Source of the DNA: Spirochaetaceae bacterium
Lineage (GTDB): Bacteria > Spirochaetota > Spirochaetia > Treponematales > Breznakiellaceae
DNA: 10,692 bases
Assembly: GCA_031284645.1 (NCBI GenBank)
Contig: JAITXS010000173.1
Location: forward strand, 1 to 10,692
Reading direction: 5' to 3'
Below the pieces are notes generated by a model. The model worked only from the letters and a program-made list of their open reading frames with translations, was not told the DNA's origin and did no database searches. Of the stretch, positions 7,073 to 10,692 are shown one piece after another. Made by a program: the position numbers and the translations under genes. The number at the start of each line of letters is the position of its first letter. The stretch's first letter is position 1.

Positions 7073-9484
7073 CACAATATTCACGAGCTTACCGGGAACA
7101 GTGATGATCTTTGTGATATTTTTCCCTTCAAGCCATTTTTGTATGACCTCCGAGGCGCGTGCGGTTTTTTCAAGCTCTTCTTTTGATGTGCCGACGGATG
7201 CTTGAAATTTGTCACGAATTTTACCGTTTATTTGAATAACAATCGTTGCCTCCTGGTCGGCGGCGATCATGGGGTCAAAGGATGGCCATCTTGCTTTTGA
7301 TATTGATTCCCTGTGCCCGAGTTTTTCCCAGAGTTCCTCGCCCAGATGCGGCGTATATGCACTTACCATGATGACAAGAGGTTCCCAAATTTCTCTTGTC
7401 AAGGTCTCAAGCTTGGCAAGCTCCGATGAATAGATCATCATCGCTGAAATTGCCGTATTAAAATTGAGTTTATCAGTATCCTCGCTCACTTTTTTTATGG
7501 TTTTGTGGAGGAGGCGTAAAAGAGAGGGCGGGGGATTGAGGCTGTTCACTATTTCCTTTTCACCGATACTCCAAAGTCTTTCGAGAAAACGCTGGATACC
7601 GACAAGTCCTGCAGTTATCCACGGTTTGGAAACTTCCAGAGGACCCATAAACATCTCATAGACGCGCATGGCGTCTGCGCCGTATTCATTTATAATATCA
7701 TCAGGATTGATTACATTTCCCCGTGATTTGCTCATCTTCTGGTTGTCCTCTCCCAGTATCATTCCCTGATTAACAAGCCGCTTGAAGGGCTCCTTTGTGT
7801 TGACAAGACCATAGTCATAGAGGACTTTATGCCAGAAACGGCTATAAAGGAGGTGCAAAACTGCGTGTTCCGTGCCGCCGACATAGAGGTCTACCGGCAT
7901 CCAATAGTTTATTTTATCTTGAGAGGCAAACGCTGCGTTATTGTGCGGGTCAAGGTAGCGCAGATAGTACCAACAGGAACCGGCCCACTGGGGCATGGTG
8001 TTTGTCTCGCGCCTGGCAGGCCCTGCGCAGCACGGGCATGTAGTATTTACCCAATCGTCTATTTTGGCAAGCGGCGATTCACCGGTACCGCTTGGCGCAT
8101 AAGATTCAACCCGAGGCAGTTTTAAGGGCAATTCACTTTCCGGCAGCGGCACTTTACCGCATTTTTTACAGTGGACAATGGGGATGGGCTCGCCCCAGTA
8201 GCGCTGGCGGCTGAAAATCCAATCCCGTAACTTGTAATTTACCGCTTTTTTCCGTATGCCTTGTGCTTCAAGCCATTCGGTAATTTTTACTTTTGCCTCC
8301 GCTGTCGCAAGTCCGTTGAATTCTCCTGAATTAATCACAAAGCCCTCTGATATAAGCGGGGAATTTTGCGTGTTTCCCGCTTCCCCCGCAACCACCTGCG
8401 TAATCGGCAGATTAAAAATACGGGCAAATTCCCAGTCTCGTTCATCATGGGCGGGAACAGCCATAATCGCGCCGGTGCCATAGGAAATAAGGACATAATC
8501 AGCTATCCAGACAGGAATTTTTGCCTTGTTTACCGGATTAATCGCATAAGCGCCGCTCCATACGCCGGTTTTTGTCTTGGCAAGGTCTGTGCGCTCAAGA
8601 TCGCTCTTTTTTGCCGCAGCGTCAATATAGGCATCGACTGCGGCTTTTTGTTCTGGGCTTGTGATTTTTTCGACAAGCGGGTGTTCCGGAGCAAGCACCA
8701 TGTAAGTCGCACCAAAGAGCGTGTCCGGACGTGTTGTGTAGATTTCAAGCGATTCTTCGGGGTAGCCGTCAAGTTGGAAGAAAACATTGGCTCCTTCGCT
8801 TCGGCCAATCCAGTTACGCTGCATCAATTTGACAGGCTCAGGCCAGTCAAGTGCCTCAAGGTCTTCAAGTAAGCGTTCTGCATAAGCGGTAATCTTTAAT
8901 ATCCACTGGCGGATGCGTTTTCGTATTACCTTGGTGCCGCAGCGCTCACAGCAGCCGTCCTTCACTTCCTCATTGGCAAGCCCTGTTTTACACGACGGGC
9001 ACCAGTTAATCGGGCTTTCAGCCTCGTAGGCAAGTCCTTTTTTAAAAAGCTGAAGGAATATCCATTGAGTCCACTTATAATACTCCTCGTGCGATGTGTT
9101 CACCTCACGATCCCAGTCATAAGAAAACCCGAGTCTTTTTATTTGAGTGCGGAATTTCTCACAGTTTGCCTCTGTTGTTATCGCCGGATGAGTTCCGGTC
9201 TTAATTGCGTAATTTTCCGCCGGAAGGCCGAACGCATCAAAACCCATAGGATGGAGCACGTTAAAGCCGGACATTCGGAGATAACGGCAGTAAATATCCG
9301 TTGCCGTATAACCTTCAGGATGTCCGACATGCAGGCCTTGTGAAGAGGGGTAGGGGAACATATCAAGCACATAGCGGCGTTTTTCTTTTGGGAAGGCTCC
9401 GTCCTCTTCGGCGCGGAAAGTCTTGTTCTCCTCCCAGTATCGCTGCCACTTACTTTCGATTGCTTCAAATGGGTATTTTACCAT
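7058..9484 (-). CDS. leuS: leucine--tRNA ligase
   Basis: Class I aminoacyl-tRNA synthetase that charges tRNA-Leu. With the ATG at 9484 the protein has 808 residues, normal for bacterial LeuRS. It opens MVKYPFEAIESKWQRYW and shows the catalytic signatures HVGH (52-55) and KMSKS (583-587). The CP1 editing domain (about 225-410) is present with its threonine-rich TRPDT (251-255) and the catalytic Asp347 in PAHDERDWEF, so mischarged tRNA should be proofread. Cys pairs at 162/165 and 179/182, and at 439/442 and 483/486, look like zinc-binding modules. The C-terminal anticodon-binding part (about 650-808) ends in the expected GKIRDK..V-type domain. The start at 9484 is supported by AAGGAG (9495-9490) five bases upstream and by a candidate promoter that would begin transcription near 9520. 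An ATG at 9523 would add 13 residues unlike LeuRS and would lie upstream of that start site. Confidence 0.98.
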   Translation of the reverse strand: MVKYPFEAIESKWQRYWEENKTFRAEEDGAFPKEKRRYVLDMFPYPSSQGLHVGHPEGYTATDIYCRYLRMSGFNVLHPMGFDAFGLPAENYAIKTGTHPAITTEANCEKFRTQIKRLGFSYDWDREVNTSHEEYYKWTQWIFLQLFKKGLAYEAESPINWCPSCKTGLANEEVKDGCCERCGTKVIRKRIRQWILKITAYAERLLEDLEALDWPEPVKLMQRNWIGRSEGANVFFQLDGYPEESLEIYTTRPDTLFGATYMVLAPEHPLVEKITSPEQKAAVDAYIDAAAKKSDLERTDLAKTKTGVWSGAYAINPVNKAKIPVWIADYVLISYGTGAIMAVPAHDERDWEFARIFNLPITQVVAGEAGNTQNSPLISEGFVINSGEFNGLATAEAKVKITEWLEAQGIRKKAVNYKLRDWIFSRQRYWGEPIPIVHCKKCGKVPLPESELPLKLPRVESYAPSGTGESPLAKIDDWVNTTCPCCAGPARRETNTMPQWAGSCWYYLRYLDPHNNAAFASQDKINYWMPVDLYVGGTEHAVLHLLYSRFWHKVLYDYGLVNTKEPFKRLVNQGMILGEDNQKMSKSRGNVINPDDIINEYGADAMRVYEMFMGPLEVSKPWITAGLVGIQRFLERLWSIGEKEIVNSLNPPPSLLRLLHKTIKKVSEDTDKLNFNTAISAMMIYSSELAKLETLTREIWEPLVIMVSAYTPHLGEELWEKLGHRESISKARWPSFDPMIAADQEATIVIQINGKIRDKFQASVGTSKEELEKTARASEVIQKWLEGKNITKIITVPGKLVNIVVSPI

Positions 9485-9526
9485 GATATCTCCTTGAGTG
9501 CCCGCATCCTTATCGCACGGCATTTA

Positions 9527-9555
9527 ATTGTATATTGACAGAGGATTTCTGATAA
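9527..9555 (-). promoter_or_regulatory. candidate leuS promoter
   Basis: On the minus strand TTATCA (9555-9550) and TACAAT (9532-9527) are separated by exactly 17 bases, matching the sigma-70 consensus at 4/6 and 5/6. Transcription would begin near 9520, giving a leader of about 36 bases that contains the AAGGAG ribosome binding site. I see no T-box stem or leader peptide in such a short leader. Confidence 0.5.
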
Positions 9556-9614
9556 GACCTGCGCCTCTGATCAAGGGTAGTAGGGTCAAGGGTAGGGGAT
9601 TTCTGGTAAAATCT
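9540..9614. repeat. imperfect 21-base direct repeats upstream of leuS
   Basis: Copies at 9540-9560 and 9594-9614 match at 17 of 21 positions, with the exact core GGATTTCTG (9543-9551 and 9597-9605) and a 54-base offset. The first copy holds the -35 box of the candidate leuS promoter. Confidence 0.6.
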
Positions 9615-9630
9615 ATACCCTATACCCTAC
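9580..9630. repeat. inverted repeat of GTAGGGT/ACCCTAC words between leuS and the nuclease-like gene
   Basis: The left arm 9580-9594 (GTAGGGTCAAGGGTA) and the right arm 9616-9630 (TATAGGGT-type words read on the other strand) pair at 13 of 15 positions around a loop of about 21 bases. It lies just after the 3' end of the nuclease-like gene, so its transcript could fold here; no T-run follows. Confidence 0.5.
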
Positions 9631-9646
9631 AACCCAAAACCCTATT
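9618..9646. repeat. degenerate CCC heptad repeats at the 3' side of the nuclease-like gene
   Basis: CCC triplets begin at 9618, 9625, 9633 and 9640, spaced 7, 8 and 7 bases, within words such as ACCCTAT and ACCCTAC. They differ by about one base per unit from the perfect CCCAATA heptamers on the other side of the gene, and resemble a decayed relative. Confidence 0.5.
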
Positions 9647-9649
9647 TTC

Positions 9650-10381
9650 TCACCACCTTCTCGGTTTGAAATCCGGGTCATCGGGGAGTATCTTCATGGT
9701 GTCGCCGCTCTGTTCAAGTACATAAAAACCCTGCTCTATCGCATAATTCCGCGTTTCACCATCGATCACCGCCGCCGCTATCGCGCCGTAAAGATTCAGC
9801 CCCGGGTACATATTCCGTGCTTGTAACAGGGCCATTCTTTTTGTATGACGGACTATATCATCTGTGGTGGGATGAGTCTTGACTTCGACTATCATGATGT
9901 CATCCCCATTTTGGAACACAGTATCTATCTCGGTTAAGGTCTTGCCGTCCTTGTCCTGTATATAAATATTGCGTGCGGTTCTGTTAAACGAGAAGCCCAT
10001 TTTCTTAAACTTCTCAAGGACGTTCGGCGTTACAAGGTGTTCGATAATTTCGCCGACCCTGTTGGTTAATTTCCCCAAACTTTTGTTGAGCTCTTGCCGA
10101 GCTTGTTCTGCCAGGCGGGTGGCTTCCTTTTGTCTTAGATCAGCTTCATCCTGCCGCCTTTTGAATTCCTCGCATTCCTTGATGAATTTAGCTTCGGCTT
10201 CTTCCTGCTTTTTACGAGCGTTCGCCTCTGCTTCTTCCTGCTGCCTTTTGAATTCCGCCCGCTCCTCGCGGAATTTTGCATCGGCTTCCTCTCGTTCGCG
10301 GGCCAGTTTGTCCAGCCACTCGTTAAAATTCGCCATAGTGACGTACTCCCGCTCTCTCGGCCGGGCTTTTGTTTCTGCCAT
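9650..10381 (-). CDS. coiled-coil protein with C-terminal PD-(D/E)XK nuclease-like domain (DUF3782-like)
   Basis: A 243-residue protein in two parts. Residues 20-100 are a long charged coiled coil (Glu/Lys/Arg/Ala rich) containing two successive 29-residue repeats (31-59 and 60-88; EEADAKF versus EEAEAKF). Residues about 105-243 form a small alpha/beta domain with a PD-(D/E)XK signature: Asp153 in TEIDTV, a short turn, then Glu166-x-Lys168 in IVEVKTH, with a helix after it (ARNMYPGLNLYGA region and neighbours). That arrangement fits restriction-endonuclease-like folds such as DUF3782 proteins, found in many copies in cyanobacteria and some treponemes and of unknown role; the family name is from recall. 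The ATG at 10381 has GGAGG (10394-10390) 8 bases upstream. No partner gene, methylase or toxin/antitoxin pair is next to it. CCC-heptad repeats lie on both sides. Nuclease activity is inferred from the motif only; it may instead bind DNA or support another function. Confidence 0.85.
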   Translation of the reverse strand: MAETKARPREREYVTMANFNEWLDKLAREREEADAKFREERAEFKRQQEEAEANARKKQEEAEAKFIKECEEFKRRQDEADLRQKEATRLAEQARQELNKSLGKLTNRVGEIIEHLVTPNVLEKFKKMGFSFNRTARNIYIQDKDGKTLTEIDTVFQNGDDIMIVEVKTHPTTDDIVRHTKRMALLQARNMYPGLNLYGAIAAAVIDGETRNYAIEQGFYVLEQSGDTMKILPDDPDFKPRRW

Positions 10382-10543
10382 GTTTTTTGCCTCCTCTGTT
10401 TATTATAAAAGATTTAGCGTCAAGGATACATAGTATATAGTGCGGATGATTAATGTTGCATGAATATGATATAAAAAAAAATGATAGATGTTCAATATTT
10501 TTACCGCTTGACACATTCATGACATTCATCATAAACTAACACC
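10382..10543. other. AT-rich leader region upstream of the nuclease-like gene
   Basis: No convincing gene is present in this part of the 311-base right-hand stretch. Going from the gene outward it holds the GGAGG ribosome site, a TATAAT on the minus strand (10407-10402) too close to that site to be a useful promoter, an A-run (10473-10481), and two copies of ACATTCAT 9 bases apart (10513-10520, 10522-10529). Confidence 0.5.
10508..10537 (+). promoter_or_regulatory. candidate rightward promoter into the heptamer array
   Basis: A perfect TTGACA (10508-10513) is followed after 18 bases by TAAACT (10532-10537, 4/6 to the -10 consensus). Transcription would start near 10544, where an ATG opens a 39-codon frame through the repeats (stop at 10661-10663). 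The weak -10 keeps confidence low. Confidence 0.25.
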
Positions 10544-10583
10544 ATGAGGAAAACGCAAGAGATATCGGCCTTGAGCGCCGCGC

Positions 10584-10651
10584 CCCAATACCCAATACCC
10601 AATACCCAATACCCAATACCCAATACCCAATACCCAATACCCAATACCCAA
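10584..10651. repeat. heptanucleotide tandem array (CCCAATA)9 plus partial unit
   Basis: Nine perfect copies of CCCAATA run from 10584 to 10646, followed by a partial CCCAA to 10651. Because three 7-base units make 21 bases, all three plus-strand frames read the same heptapeptide QYPIPNT, and the minus strand reads a YWVLGIG repeat, so no stop occurs in any frame. Perfect identity of the units points to recent slippage, so copy number should vary between strains. The array resembles the short tandem heptamers (STRR) of cyanobacteria in style, though not in demonstrated origin. Confidence 0.97.
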
Positions 10652-10654
10652 ATT

Positions 10655-10682
10655 ATTATTTAAGCGAAAAAAAGTTTGTCAA
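10655..10682 (-). promoter_or_regulatory. candidate leftward promoter at the edge of the heptamer array
   Basis: On the minus strand a perfect TTGACA (10682-10677) and AATAAT (10660-10655, 5/6) are 16 bases apart. Transcription would begin near 10648, so the message would carry the array as UAUUGGG repeats at its very 5' end and then run about 270 bases to the nuclease-like gene. It is the best promoter-like match upstream of that gene, but it is unproven that the transcript reaches it. Confidence 0.45.
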
Positions 10683-10692
10683 GCCCCCTGTG

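Noticed and set aside
8366..8872. 168-codon plus-strand frame inside leuS
   Set aside because: Antisense to the LeuRS editing domain, with no family resemblance and no promoter or RBS.
9485..9523. 13-residue N-terminal extension of LeuS from an ATG at 9523
   Set aside because: The ATG lies upstream of the predicted transcript start, and AAGGAG stands correctly before the ATG at 9484, which gives the normal LeuRS N-terminus.
10402..10407. Perfect TATAAT on the minus strand just before the nuclease-like gene
   Set aside because: Transcription would begin inside the GGAGG ribosome site, and no -35 box is found at 16-18 bases; the TTGACG nearby is only 10 bases away.
9969..10433. 154-codon plus-strand frame rich in Ser/Ala/Cys
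   Set aside because: It mirrors the Glu/Lys/Ala-rich coiled coil of the nuclease-like gene; low-complexity antisense of GCC/GAA codons gives such frames without meaning.
10323..10532. 69-codon minus-strand frame overlapping the start of the nuclease-like gene
   Set aside because: It overlaps the well-supported start at 10381 in another frame and has no RBS; the sequence is AT-rich leader.
10584..10651. CRISPR array or telomere-like end
   Set aside because: The 7-base units are contiguous with no spacers, so it is not CRISPR. The CCC-rich heptamers recall telomere repeats, but unique sequence lies on both sides.

Overview
The window looks like a piece of a spirochaete chromosome, most likely a Treponema of the termite-gut type (T. 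azotonutricium / T. primitia-like). This is an inference from recall. The signs are a ClpP paralogue next to ftsH, short lipoprotein signal peptides, a coiled-coil/PD-(D/E)XK (DUF3782-like) protein, and intergenic heptanucleotide arrays that read as QYPIPNT peptides. No rRNA or tRNA is present to settle the taxonomy.

Left part (1-1589, minus strand): a TolC-family outer-membrane factor, followed 77 bases downstream by the first 58 codons of a lipoprotein that runs off the window edge. By position this is probably the periplasmic adaptor of an RND-type efflux system, but the visible part is too short to prove it. Centre-left (1701-4750, plus strand): a compact cluster divergent from tolC, encoding a ClpP-family serine peptidase with an unusual Cys/acidic N-terminus, the membrane AAA+ protease FtsH, and a DUF6941-like protein of unknown function whose ribosome binding site lies 29 bases after ftsH. 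Centre (4901-7040, plus strand): a D-Ala-D-Ala carboxypeptidase (PBP5 type) and a metallophosphoesterase that is a predicted lipoprotein. An inverted repeat containing a perfect GAGATATCTC palindrome lies just in front of the carboxypeptidase.

Right part (7058-10381, minus strand): leuS (leucyl-tRNA synthetase), convergent with the phosphoesterase and with a good candidate promoter and RBS; then a gene for a coiled-coil protein ending in a PD-(D/E)XK nuclease-like domain. That gene is bracketed by CCC-heptad repeats: a degenerate set just past its 3' end (9618-9646) and a perfect (CCCAATA)9 array upstream (10584-10646). A consensus-like promoter abuts the far edge of the array and points toward the nuclease gene.

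Most of the window is ordinary housekeeping: envelope biogenesis, membrane quality control and translation. The parts worth a second look are the heptamer-flanked nuclease-like gene, the transcribed repeat array, the atypical ClpP beside FtsH, and the small DUF6941-like protein tied to ftsH.
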